Source: Parafrankia discariae (GTDB lineage Bacteria > Actinomycetota > Actinomycetes > Frankiales > Frankiaceae). From it: 64,000 bases of DNA. Where the stretch lies: the NCBI RefSeq assembly GCF_000373365.1, contig NZ_KB891115.1, positions 55,512 through 119,511 on the forward strand. Direction: 5' to 3'. The notes under the pieces are model-generated. The model saw only the letters and a program-made list of their open reading frames with translations, ran no database searches and was not told the origin of the DNA. A program made the position numbers and the translations under genes. This document shows positions 8,001 through 17,075 of the stretch, in pieces; position 1 is the stretch's first letter; every line of letters starts with the position of its first letter.

Positions 8001-11000
8001 GTGGGAACAGGCGTGGCAGTACGGCCATCGTCCGGCGGGCAGCTGTGCCTCCAGATTCTCGGTCCGTTGCGGCTGTGGCGCGACGGTGCCGAGCTGGACG
8101 CCGGGCCCCGCCAGCAGGCGTACCTGCTCGCGCTGCTGCTCGCCCGCGCCGGCCGGCCGACCAGCACCAGCGAGCTGATCGACCTGATCTGGGACGACGA
8201 CGTCCCCGCCTCGGCGGTCAACATCCTGCAGAAGTACGTCGGCGCGCTGCGGCGGCTGCTGGAACCCACGCTGCCCACCCGCGGAACCGGCTCGTACCTG
8301 CTGCGGCGCGGCGGCGGCTACCTGTTCGCGGCCGGCCCCGACCTGCTGGACGTCGTCGCCTTCCGGGAACTCGTCGCGGCGGCGCAGGAACGCCTCGCCC
8401 GGCAGGACCTCGACGGGGCGCTCGACCGCTACACGGAGGCGCTGGGGTGCTGGCACGGCCCCGCGGGCGACGGGCTGGCCCACGGATCGGGCGCGACGTC
8501 CGTCTTCGCCGCGCTCAACGGCGAGTTCTTCGACGCCTGTGTGGCTGCCGCCGAACTCGCGGTCGCGGTCGCGCGGAGCCAGCCCGGGCGGGTGCTCGCG
8601 CCGCTGCGCCTGGCCGCGGGAATGGCCCCGCTGCACGAGACCGTGCAGGCGAGCCTCGCCCTCACCCTCGCCGCCGCCGGTCAACAGGCGGAAGCCCTGT
8701 CCGTGCTGCGGACGGTCCGGGACCGGCTAGCCGAGGAACTCGGCATCGATCCCGGACCGGCGTTGCGGGCCGCGCACCTGCGGGTCCTGGGTCAGCCTCC
8801 GGCGTCCACCGCCTCCACCGCCTCCGCCGACACCGCCGACACCGCCGGCGCCACGGCCTCCGCCGGCGCGGACAGCGCGAACGGCGCGAACGACACCGAC
8901 AGCACCGGGACGGCGGAGGCCGCGGGCGTGACCGGCGCGACGGGCGGTGCCCCGCCGGGGCAGCCACCGACCGGGCCGCCCCCGCTCGTCGGCCGGGCCG
9001 GGGAGACGCCCGCCGGGCGGCCGTGGGTGCCGGCGCCCGGGACGGCGCACACCGACGGCCTGATCGGCCGGGGCGAGGAGCTCGCGACGCTGCGCCACGC
9101 GGTGGACGCGGCGTTCGCCGGTGGCGCGGGGCTCGTCGTCGTCGAGGGCGAACCGGGGGTCGGCAAGACCCGCCTGCTGGAGGAGGCCGGCGCCGAGGCG
9201 GACCGGCGCGGCGCGCTCGTCGTCTGGGGCGGCTGCCTCGAAGGTGACGGGACACCCTCGATGTGGCCGTGGGTGCAGGCGGTCGGGGTGGTCCTCGACG
9301 GCCTGCCGGCGGCGGCCCGCGACGAGTGGCATGCCGGTGAGCTCGGCCGCCTCGTGGAGCCCCGGGGTACCGTCCCCTCGGCGCCGGTCGTGGCGGACAC
9401 ACCGGTGCTGCCGGACAGCGGCGCCCAGTTCCGGCTGTTCGAGCGGGTCGTCGCGCTCGTCGGCCAGGTCGCGGCGCGCCGGCCGGTGGTGCTCGTCGTC
9501 GACGACCTGCAGTGGGCCGACGTCGCCTCTCTGCAGATGTTCAGCCATCTGGCGGCCCGGCTGCCCGACAGCACCACGGTCATCGGCGCGTTGCGGGACC
9601 GTGTTCCGGTGTCCGGTTCGGAGCTGTCGCGGATGCTGGCCGCGGCGAGCCGGCTGTCCCGGCACCGGCGGATCCGGCTCGGCCCGCTCGGCCCGACGGA
9701 GGTGGCCGAACTCGTCCACCGGGAGACCGGCCAGGTCCCGGGTTCCGGTGTCGTTCGCGGCATCCACGCCCGGACCGCCGGCAATCCTTTCTTCGTCCGG
9801 GAGCTGGCCCGGTTCCTGGCCGAGGGCGGGGACATCACCGAGGACGCCGTGGCCCGGGCCGGGGTGCCGTCCACCGTGCGCGACGTGGTCCGGGATCGGA
9901 TGGCCGGGCTCGACGACGACGCCAGAGGCCTGGTGCAGATCGCCGCGCTGATCGGCCGGGAGGTCGATCTCGGGCTGCTCGCGTCGGTGTCCGACCTGGC
10001 GGTGCAGACCTGCATCGACCGCCTTGAACCGCTGGACGCGCTGGGTCTGTTCGAGCCCGCGCCCGGCAACCCGTTCTCGTTCCGCTTCGCGCACGACCTG
10101 GTCCGCGAGTCGGTCGTCCGGACGACGGCGCCGGCGCGGGCGACCCGGCTGCACCTGCGGGTGGCGGACGCGCTGGAGCGCTCCGGCGCGGACGGCGAGT
10201 CCGTGGCCGAACGCCTCGCCCACCATCTGTGGGCCGCCGGCCCGCTGGCGGACCCGGCCCGGACCGCCGGCGCGCTGGAACGGGCCGGGCGGCGCGCCGC
10301 GGCCAAGTCGGCGTTCGACGCCGCCGCGCGGCAGCTGGTGTCGGCGGCACGGGTGGCGCGCACGGCGCACCTGGCGGAGCTGGAGCTGTCCGCGCTCTCG
10401 CAGCTCACCGCGGCGGTCGGGATGCGGTCCGGTTACGTCGGCTCCACGGCCGACCTGCTGGAACGGGCCGAGCATCTGGCTCGGGGCCTCGGCCGGGAAC
10501 GGGAGGCCGCCGACTTCCTCTTCTCCCGGTGGGCCGCCTGCTCCCAGGGCATCCAGCTCGACCAGGCCGGGCGGCTGGCCCGCCGGCTGCTCGAGGAGAG
10601 CGAGATGTCCACCGACCCGGTCGTCCGCGCGTACGGCCGGCACGCCTGGGGCATCCACCAGTGGGACGTCGGCGACATCGGCGAGGCGGTGCGGTACCTG
10701 AGCCAGTCCAACTCGATCGTGCGCGACGGCCTGGCCCAGCGCGAGGAGGACCCGCTGCGGCACGACCTGCAGCTGCTCTCCCCCGTGATGCTCGCGCTGA
10801 ACACCGCGCTGCACGGTGACGTCGACGGGGCGCGGGTGCTCCTCAAAAGGCTGGAGACCACCGCCGGCGACGACTCCTACGCGATCACGGTCTGGGCCGC
10901 GTTCGCCGTCACGGTGGCGGCGCTGGCCGGCGATCCGGCCTGGGCGCTGCGCGCGGCGGAACGCGGGATCGCGGTGGACCCGGAGTTCTCCTTCGTCTTC

Positions 11001-11426
11001 CTCGGCAGCTACCAGCGGCTGGCCCGGTGCTGGGCGCGAGCCGTCGCCGGCGAGGACCCGGCCGGCGCGGCGGCCGAGGCCGAGCGGATCATCATCGCCG
11101 CCCTGCTCGACCCGCCGCGTTCGGGCCTGGCCACCTGGTACGGGCTGCTCGCCGAGATGTGGCTGGCGGCCGGGCGGCCGGCCGAGGCGGCCGCCGCCCT
11201 TGACCGGGCCGACTCGGTCCTCGACACCTACGGCCAGCGCTACCCCGAGGGCCTGGTCCTCCTGCTGCGGGCCCGGCTGGCGCAGGCGCGTGGCGAGCCC
11301 GCCGCCGCCGTGCGGGCCGCCGCCGAGCGGGCCCGCGCGTTGTCCACCGAACGTGAGGCCCACCTGTTCGCCCACCGCGCCGAGGAACTGCTGGCCGGGC
11401 TGGAACGGGCGCCGACCGGCCACTGA
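8001..11426 (+). CDS. AfsR/SARP-type regulator with AAA ATPase and TPR-like region
   Basis: The 1141-residue protein begins with an OmpR-like winged helix (residues 15-100: LGPLRLWRDGAELDAG, then YLLALLLARAGRPTSTSELI) and a bacterial transcriptional activation domain (about 110-265, ending in ELGIDPGPALR). A 45-residue Ala/Thr/Asp linker follows. The AAA/STAND ATPase starts near 360; Walker A is GEPGVGKT at 383-390 and Walker B is VVLVVDDLQWAD near 500. The C-terminal 500 residues are Ala/Leu-rich helices typical of TPR arrays. It lacks a C-terminal LuxR HTH. Such proteins activate secondary-metabolite or stress operons. It converges with the GTPase operon ending at 11568; its target is unknown. 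The start may be GTG 8001 or GTG 8013. Confidence 0.88.
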   Translation: MGTGVAVRPSSGGQLCLQILGPLRLWRDGAELDAGPRQQAYLLALLLARAGRPTSTSELIDLIWDDDVPASAVNILQKYVGALRRLLEPTLPTRGTGSYLLRRGGGYLFAAGPDLLDVVAFRELVAAAQERLARQDLDGALDRYTEALGCWHGPAGDGLAHGSGATSVFAALNGEFFDACVAAAELAVAVARSQPGRVLAPLRLAAGMAPLHETVQASLALTLAAAGQQAEALSVLRTVRDRLAEELGIDPGPALRAAHLRVLGQPPASTASTASADTADTAGATASAGADSANGANDTDSTGTAEAAGVTGATGGAPPGQPPTGPPPLVGRAGETPAGRPWVPAPGTAHTDGLIGRGEELATLRHAVDAAFAGGAGLVVVEGEPGVGKTRLLEEAGAEADRRGALVVWGGCLEGDGTPSMWPWVQAVGVVLDGLPAAARDEWHAGELGRLVEPRGTVPSAPVVADTPVLPDSGAQFRLFERVVALVGQVAARRPVVLVVDDLQWADVASLQMFSHLAARLPDSTTVIGALRDRVPVSGSELSRMLAAASRLSRHRRIRLGPLGPTEVAELVHRETGQVPGSGVVRGIHARTAGNPFFVRELARFLAEGGDITEDAVARAGVPSTVRDVVRDRMAGLDDDARGLVQIAALIGREVDLGLLASVSDLAVQTCIDRLEPLDALGLFEPAPGNPFSFRFAHDLVRESVVRTTAPARATRLHLRVADALERSGADGESVAERLAHHLWAAGPLADPARTAGALERAGRRAAAKSAFDAAARQLVSAARVARTAHLAELELSALSQLTAAVGMRSGYVGSTADLLERAEHLARGLGREREAADFLFSRWAACSQGIQLDQAGRLARRLLEESEMSTDPVVRAYGRHAWGIHQWDVGDIGEAVRYLSQSNSIVRDGLAQREEDPLRHDLQLLSPVMLALNTALHGDVDGARVLLKRLETTAGDDSYAITVWAAFAVTVAALAGDPAWALRAAERGIAVDPEFSFVFLGSYQRLARCWARAVAGEDPAGAAAEAERIIIAALLDPPRSGLATWYGLLAEMWLAAGRPAEAAAALDRADSVLDTYGQRYPEGLVLLLRARLAQARGEPAAAVRAAAERARALSTEREAHLFAHRAEELLAGLERAPTGH

Positions 11427-11567
11427 CCGTCGCACCACGGCGACGCCCGGTGCGGGAATCGCGGAACCGATGCCCGCCCGGGGCCTGGCCCGCTCCCGAA
11501 AGCGACCCTGGCGCGGGGCGGAAGAACGGTCACCAGGTGCCGTCGAGTCGACGTCCGCTCATACGCA

Positions 11568-14477
11568 TCAGCAGTGGTCGGCCGTCCCCAGGGCGACCAG
11601 CGCGGTCCGCAGGACCGTCGCGGCGGGCGGGGCCGCGTTCCCACCGCCGGTGAGATCACCGCCGGGAGGTGCTTTGAGATAGACCGCCACCACCACCACC
11701 GGGTCCCGGGCCGGGGCGAACGCCACCGTCCAGGCATCGTTGTCCAGGTTGGCCGGGTCGGCGCCGACCTCCGGCGTCCCCGTCTTCGCCGCCACCTGGG
11801 CGCAGGGGACGGCGGCTCTGGTCGCCGTCCCCGCCTGGACGGCCGCGACCATCCCATCTCTGATCACGGCGGCGTTCTCCGCCGGGATGGCCGGCCGGGG
11901 CCGGGCCGCCGGTGCCCGCCAGAGCACCGCGCCATCCCGTTCGACCTGGGCGACCGTGTGGGGCGGACGCAGCTCGCCGCCTTCGGCCACCGCCGCGCCG
12001 ACCAGCGCCATCTGCAGCGGCGTGGCGGAGACGCATGCCTGGCCCAGCGCCAGCTGCTCCACCAGGCAGGGCCTGCCGTCCGCGGTCCGGGATCCGATGG
12101 AGGAGACGGCGAGCGGCAGGCCGTCCAGGTCGCAGAAGTCGTCGCCGCGGGGCGCCAGCCCGAGAGCCGCGCAGGCGGACCGGCCCGCCGGCGCGGAGCC
12201 GGGCGTCCCGAATCCGAGGGCGGCGGCCGCGTGAGCGATGCGCTCCGCGCCGAGGTCCTTGCCGACCAGGGCGAAAGCGGTGTTGCAGGACTCGCGCAAC
12301 GCGTCCACCAGGGCCGGGATGCCGGCCAGCGTGGTGGCTGGGCAGGTGCCGTGACCGAAGTTCCGCAACGACCTGCCGTCTGGCAACGGCACGTCGGAAT
12401 GCGGGACCAGGTGATAGCCGCCCAGTCTGGCCGGGTCGATCGCGGCGGTGGTGACCATTTTGAACACCGAGCCCGGCTGGATGGGAGTTCCGGGGGAGGT
12501 AGCGAGATCGTCATCGTCGGCGATGGCCAGTACTCCGCCGGTACGCGGGTCCAGGGCCACCACGGCGCCGCGGGCGCCCGGGGCGGCGTCCCTCGCCTCC
12601 CGTAGCGCGCGGACCGCCGCCTCCTGAATCCTGGTGTCGTACGAGGTCCTCAGGTCGGCGGGCCGGCACCGCCGTCCCAGCGCGCCGTGCGGGCCGGACC
12701 GGTCCTCCCCCGGTGGTGAGCCGCATTCGAGCTGCATCGACCAGGCGTACTCCAGCCCGCTGGCGCTGGTGCTTCCCGAGGACGGCCGGAACTCTCCGAC
12801 AGGCGGGCCCGCCGACGACCGGCGACGAGCCGGGAGCTGGCCGGACCAGTCGGTGGCGGCGAGCACCTGGCCGTCCGCGGTGAGGATCCGGCCCCGGTCG
12901 AAGGTCGCCCGCTCCGTGCGGACGATCCCCCCACCCGGGTCGTAGCGATCCAGGCGCGGGCCGGCGGCCAGGAGCTGCGCGTGCAGCAGCGAGAGGGCGG
13001 CGACCGCGGCCAGCAGCCCGGCGAGCGCCGGTGCCCGCCAGGACCGCGACGGCCGTCGGCCGGCCGGTGACGCGGCGGGGGCGGCGGGGACGACGGGGGC
13101 GGTGTGGACGGGGAACGAGGCGGTGGCGGCTGGTCGCGGCCCGGCGCAGCCCGCCGCCAGCCCGACGATGCCGAGCACCACCAGCATGGAGGTGCCCCCG
13201 GCCGAGAGCAGAGGGGTCGTGATGCCGGAGATCGGCAGTACCCGGGTCGTCGCCAGCGCCGGCCAGGCGATGTTGGCCGCCAACATGACGGACAGCCCCA
13301 CCAGCCAGGCCCGCAGCCAGGACTCCTCCCCGGCCCGCCGGGCGAGCCTGAACAGCTGGACGAGCAGCAGGACGTAGAGCGCGCCGGTCAGCAGGGTGCC
13401 GATGAGGCCGAACTCCTCGCCGAGCACCGCCAGGATGAAGTCGTTGCGCCGCTCCAGCCCGATGCTGTCCACTCTGCCGAGGCCCGGCCCGGCACCGAGC
13501 ACCCCGCCGCGCGCGTAGGCGAGCAGCGCCATCCCGGGCTGGTGGAGTGTCGCTCCCGCGCCGTGACCACCCCGGTAGAAGGGGTCCTTCCACAGGGCGA
13601 GCCGCTCCCCCAGCACCCCGAGGTGGACGATCATCGCCAGCACGGCCAGCAGCAGGAACCCCACGGTCGCCATGGCGGCGTAACGCCAGCGGCTGGTGAC
13701 GTGGACGACGACGCCGACGATGCCGATGAAGAGCACCACGGCGGGCCCGAGGTCACTGAGTTTCACGAAGATCAGGGTGGCCAGAACCGCCGGCACCAGC
13801 GCGTACTCGGCCAGCATCCAGACAGCCCGGGACGACCGGTGGGCCCCCCACAGGCGAGGGACGTCCGAGGGCGCCCTCAGCCGGAAGGCGATCCAGCCGA
13901 GAAGACAGAACCGGAACACCTCGGTCGGCTGGATATGCAGCGGGCCCAGGGAGAGGCCGATCTGGGCACCCCGGTCGACCGGACTGGCCAGCGCCAGCGC
14001 GCAGGAACCCACTGTCAGGGCGAGCAGCACCACGTTCGTGCGCTGGATCCGCCGGTTGCGGGCCGGCCCCTCCGGCAGCCGGTCGGCCGCCGCGAGCGAC
14101 CGGCCCAGAGAGAACAGCGCGGCACCGGCGCCGACGGCGGTCAGGTAGGCGGCGAGGGAGCCCAACGTCTCGACGCCGACCCGCATCCGCAGGACGAAGC
14201 CGATCGCCGCGAGCACCTGGATGGTGATCACCAGCGGGACAAGGGCCGGATCGCCGACGCGCCGGGCGCCCCGGAGCAGAAACACCGTGGTCGCCGTGTG
14301 CACACCGACGGTGACGACGGCCGGCACCGGGTCGACCATGGCCGGCCGGTGCCACCACAGGGCGAAGACCAGCCCGGAGAGGAGCACGCCCGGCCCCGCG
14401 GCGCCCGGCAGCATCGGCGAACCCGCCGACCACTGCCTGTCCGCCCGACCGGAGAGACCGGTGGCGGTGGCCGTCAC
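11568..14477 (-). CDS. SEDS (FtsW/RodA) glycosyltransferase fused to class B penicillin-binding protein
   Basis: One 969-residue chain carries both halves of a peptidoglycan synthase. Residues 1-430 are a multi-helix SEDS polymerase with hallmark elements ALWKDPF, GEEFGLIGTLL and the TTPLLSAGGTSML loop. After a Pro/Ala linker and one membrane helix comes a compact class B PBP with the RGRIL motif and the three transpeptidase motifs: S670-V-F-K673, S730-C-N732 and K898-T-G. The pedestal before the transpeptidase is shorter than in separate PbpA proteins. Normally rodA/ftsW and pbp are neighbouring genes. The GTG start at 14477 overlaps the stop of the upstream GTPase-partner gene (GTGA), so it is translationally coupled to the GTPase operon. 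It polymerises lipid II and crosslinks glycan at the membrane. Confidence 0.88.
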   Translation of the reverse strand: MTATATGLSGRADRQWSAGSPMLPGAAGPGVLLSGLVFALWWHRPAMVDPVPAVVTVGVHTATTVFLLRGARRVGDPALVPLVITIQVLAAIGFVLRMRVGVETLGSLAAYLTAVGAGAALFSLGRSLAAADRLPEGPARNRRIQRTNVVLLALTVGSCALALASPVDRGAQIGLSLGPLHIQPTEVFRFCLLGWIAFRLRAPSDVPRLWGAHRSSRAVWMLAEYALVPAVLATLIFVKLSDLGPAVVLFIGIVGVVVHVTSRWRYAAMATVGFLLLAVLAMIVHLGVLGERLALWKDPFYRGGHGAGATLHQPGMALLAYARGGVLGAGPGLGRVDSIGLERRNDFILAVLGEEFGLIGTLLTGALYVLLLVQLFRLARRAGEESWLRAWLVGLSVMLAANIAWPALATTRVLPISGITTPLLSAGGTSMLVVLGIVGLAAGCAGPRPAATASFPVHTAPVVPAAPAASPAGRRPSRSWRAPALAGLLAAVAALSLLHAQLLAAGPRLDRYDPGGGIVRTERATFDRGRILTADGQVLAATDWSGQLPARRRSSAGPPVGEFRPSSGSTSASGLEYAWSMQLECGSPPGEDRSGPHGALGRRCRPADLRTSYDTRIQEAAVRALREARDAAPGARGAVVALDPRTGGVLAIADDDDLATSPGTPIQPGSVFKMVTTAAIDPARLGGYHLVPHSDVPLPDGRSLRNFGHGTCPATTLAGIPALVDALRESCNTAFALVGKDLGAERIAHAAAALGFGTPGSAPAGRSACAALGLAPRGDDFCDLDGLPLAVSSIGSRTADGRPCLVEQLALGQACVSATPLQMALVGAAVAEGGELRPPHTVAQVERDGAVLWRAPAARPRPAIPAENAAVIRDGMVAAVQAGTATRAAVPCAQVAAKTGTPEVGADPANLDNDAWTVAFAPARDPVVVVAVYLKAPPGGDLTGGGNAAPPAATVLRTALVALGTADHC

Positions 14478-17074
14478 GGCAGAAGGTACTGAGCGAGGAG
14501 CCACATGACCACGACGGCCACGCTGAGCAGCCCCGCCGCCAGCGCGACCGTGACGATCCAGTCCCCGGGCGCGGACCGGTCCAGGGGACTGCCGCCGCTC
14601 CAGGCAGCGGTCAGGTCGTCATCGGCCGCGTCGTAGTCGCTGTAGGCCGGGCTGTCCGCGTACGCCGGGTTGTCGCGCTGCGCCGGGTTGTCGCGCTGCG
14701 CCGGGCCGCCGTGGCCGGCTGGACCGGCCCCGGCCGGCGCGCCAGCCGACGGGGCTGCCGCCGGGTAGGGGTACGGCGCCTGCCCGCCCTCTCGCCACGG
14801 ATCCTGGCGGGCACCGGCGTGGCTCCCGTCCGCGGGAGCGAGCGGCCCGGCGCTCGCCCCGGGGGCAGCCGTCGAGGCTGGCAGTGCGGCCTGCGGCGGC
14901 CCGGCCGGGACGGCCTGTCTGCTTTTCCGGCGGGGCGGGAGCGCCGGGCGGCCGATCGACCCCCGCCACAGGTCGACGACATGATCGACAAGGACCTGCT
15001 CGGCCCGCACCGAGGCCGTCTCCCGCGCGGCGTCCAGGAGGTCGGAGATCAGGCCTGACGGGAGGCCCTGTCTGAGGAGCCTGCGCAGCTCCTCGATGAA
15101 CTGACGATCCGTGGCGACACGCGGATCCACGAGATCCGGCCGGAACAGCAGGTCGACCACCAGTCGACGCTCCGGGACGGGGTCGAGAAGCCCCTCGGGC
15201 TCCGCCCACAGCGGACCGAGGCGCTCACCGGTGAGGTGACGGCGGACGCGCCCACGCCGTCTGATGGCCTCCGGCCCGTGCTCGGCCGCGCTTCGACCGC
15301 TCCGGCCGGCCTGCAGGAACCGGATTTCGAGCACGTGCAGCGTGACCGCGAGGATGATCGGCTGGGTGGGGACGTCCGCGCCGGCGGGGAGCCGCTGGGC
15401 GATGTGGTCCACCGACACTCCAGCGAGCAGGCGTTCGAGCGCCGCCGCGAACTCCCGTCGTTGCGCCGAGTCCGGCGGCGGAGCCGACGAATGGTCCCTG
15501 GCCCGCGGGCCGTCCCGTTCGGGCCGGCCGGCCTCGGCCCAGATCTCGACGGCGGTCCGCGCGGCGCGCAGCCGCCCGGCGGCGCTCGGCTGCCCGGCCT
15601 CGAACCGGCCCAACCAGCTTTCCACGGCCACCCGCACCTCGGTCGGACCGAGGCCGCATTCGTTCACGGCCTGCTGGATCGCGACCTCCACGTTCTTGCC
15701 GAGACCGCTGTCATCCGCGGCGGCGCCGCCACCCACCGCGAAATGGTCACTCACGGTGACACCATCCGCGGCGGCACCGTCCGGCACCGCGCCGAGCGAC
15801 TTGTCGAGAACGGCCTCGATGGTTCGCTCTCCGAGGACCAGCCGCACGCGCTGGGCGGACGTCGGCAGCAAGGAGGTCGTCCCCAGCTTCCACCCGGTCC
15901 GCACCCATCGGAGCCCGGCCGCGTCGAGGCGCCGCAGCTCCGCGCACAGGGAGTCCATGGTCTCCGGCCGATCGAGCTCCGCCCGGTCGCGCTCGCCGCC
16001 ACGCCCCTGCAGCACGCTGCGCAGGGAATAGAGAGGACGGGAGACCGCCTCGGGCGCGCCCGAGGCACGGACGACCCATGAGGCGACGTCCGCCGGCGAC
16101 TCGGGAAGTGGCCCGGTGATCATGCGAGCCACCTCGGCGTACCCGCCGTCCTGGTAGGCCGCCACCAGATCGGCCGCGATCTCCCCGGCGGCGCCGGACT
16201 CCTCGGGGGGCCGCCCCGGCGGATAGCGCACGCGCAGGCGGTTCAGTTCGAAGTCCGACTGGCCGGTGCGGGCCAGGAAGATGTGGCGCAGCGAGGACTG
16301 CTGTTCCGCCGTCTCGCCGGTGGAGAACGACCAGTCATGGTCGGGCACCCGGCTCAGCAGCTTGGTGAGCACCATGATGAGGCCGAACATCAGCGGTTCA
16401 GGCCGGCCTTGATAGCCGACGATGCTGACCTGGCGGGTCGGGTCGGCCAGGAGCGCGGCCACCAGATGGACGAGCGGGTCACCGAGCCCGGACGCGGCCT
16501 GGTCGAGCTCCGCGTACGACGCCCCGACCTCCGCGGTGTTCAGCTCCGCCATCACCAGCGGCTGGCTGACGGCGTGGGCGTCGACCTGCTCGGCCGCCGG
16601 CCCGGACTCGCCGGACCGCCGGCCACCGAACCAGCCCGGCCAGGCCTGCAGCGCGAGCGCCCGCAGCGGCCGGAGGTGCGCCGCCGGGCCGACGAGGGCG
16701 TGCGCGAGAACCGACGAGCGGCCCAGCGGGTCGCGCGCGACGACCCTGCGGATGACGGCCGCCTCCGCCCCGGCCAGGCCGCACCGCAGGTAACACAGCG
16801 ATCCGTCCGACATCCGTGGTCGCGCCGGCCCGGCCTGAGCGGCACCAGCCGGGGCAGCGCTCGCCGAGGTGGCGCCGGGTGGGACGGTGCCGGCCAGGAC
16901 GGCGCCGAGCAGCCGGTCGTTCCAGACGGAGAGCCGGCGCTGGTCGGAGAGCGAGGTCGAGGCGGGCCCGATGCCCTCCAGGCCGAGTGGCGACCGCTGC
17001 CCCGGCACCCAGTGGAAGACGATCTGATCGATCAGATCGCTCTGGTCCGAGGCGGCGTCCGGGCCGCTGCCCAT
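14474..17074 (-). CDS. GTPase-associated protein (GAP1-like), C-terminally membrane-anchored
   Basis: The 866-residue product starts at ATG 17074, one base after the stop of the GTPase gene; the longer open frame upstream is the GTPase's shadow. Residues 10-130 (IDQIVFHWVPGQRSPLGLEG, then DRLLGAVLAG) and the following LCYLRCG and SVLAHALVG segments resemble the N-terminal and middle domains I recall for 'GTPase-associated protein 1'. The rest is mostly helical without catalytic motifs. The last 150 residues are Pro/Ala/Gln-rich with YADSPAYSDYDAADDD, then a single C-terminal transmembrane helix (about 838-862), making it a tail-anchored protein facing the cytoplasm. It probably works with the GTPase just upstream and the cell-wall synthase just downstream; the biochemical role is unknown. 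Confidence 0.72.
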   Translation of the reverse strand: MGSGPDAASDQSDLIDQIVFHWVPGQRSPLGLEGIGPASTSLSDQRRLSVWNDRLLGAVLAGTVPPGATSASAAPAGAAQAGPARPRMSDGSLCYLRCGLAGAEAAVIRRVVARDPLGRSSVLAHALVGPAAHLRPLRALALQAWPGWFGGRRSGESGPAAEQVDAHAVSQPLVMAELNTAEVGASYAELDQAASGLGDPLVHLVAALLADPTRQVSIVGYQGRPEPLMFGLIMVLTKLLSRVPDHDWSFSTGETAEQQSSLRHIFLARTGQSDFELNRLRVRYPPGRPPEESGAAGEIAADLVAAYQDGGYAEVARMITGPLPESPADVASWVVRASGAPEAVSRPLYSLRSVLQGRGGERDRAELDRPETMDSLCAELRRLDAAGLRWVRTGWKLGTTSLLPTSAQRVRLVLGERTIEAVLDKSLGAVPDGAAADGVTVSDHFAVGGGAAADDSGLGKNVEVAIQQAVNECGLGPTEVRVAVESWLGRFEAGQPSAAGRLRAARTAVEIWAEAGRPERDGPRARDHSSAPPPDSAQRREFAAALERLLAGVSVDHIAQRLPAGADVPTQPIILAVTLHVLEIRFLQAGRSGRSAAEHGPEAIRRRGRVRRHLTGERLGPLWAEPEGLLDPVPERRLVVDLLFRPDLVDPRVATDRQFIEELRRLLRQGLPSGLISDLLDAARETASVRAEQVLVDHVVDLWRGSIGRPALPPRRKSRQAVPAGPPQAALPASTAAPGASAGPLAPADGSHAGARQDPWREGGQAPYPYPAAAPSAGAPAGAGPAGHGGPAQRDNPAQRDNPAYADSPAYSDYDAADDDLTAAWSGGSPLDRSAPGDWIVTVALAAGLLSVAVVVMWLLAQYLLP

Positions 17075-17075
17075 G

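Noticed and set aside
8727-11438. 903-codon minus-strand frame
   Set aside because: Antisense shadow of the SARP/AAA regulator; composition is shadow-like and no domain is visible.
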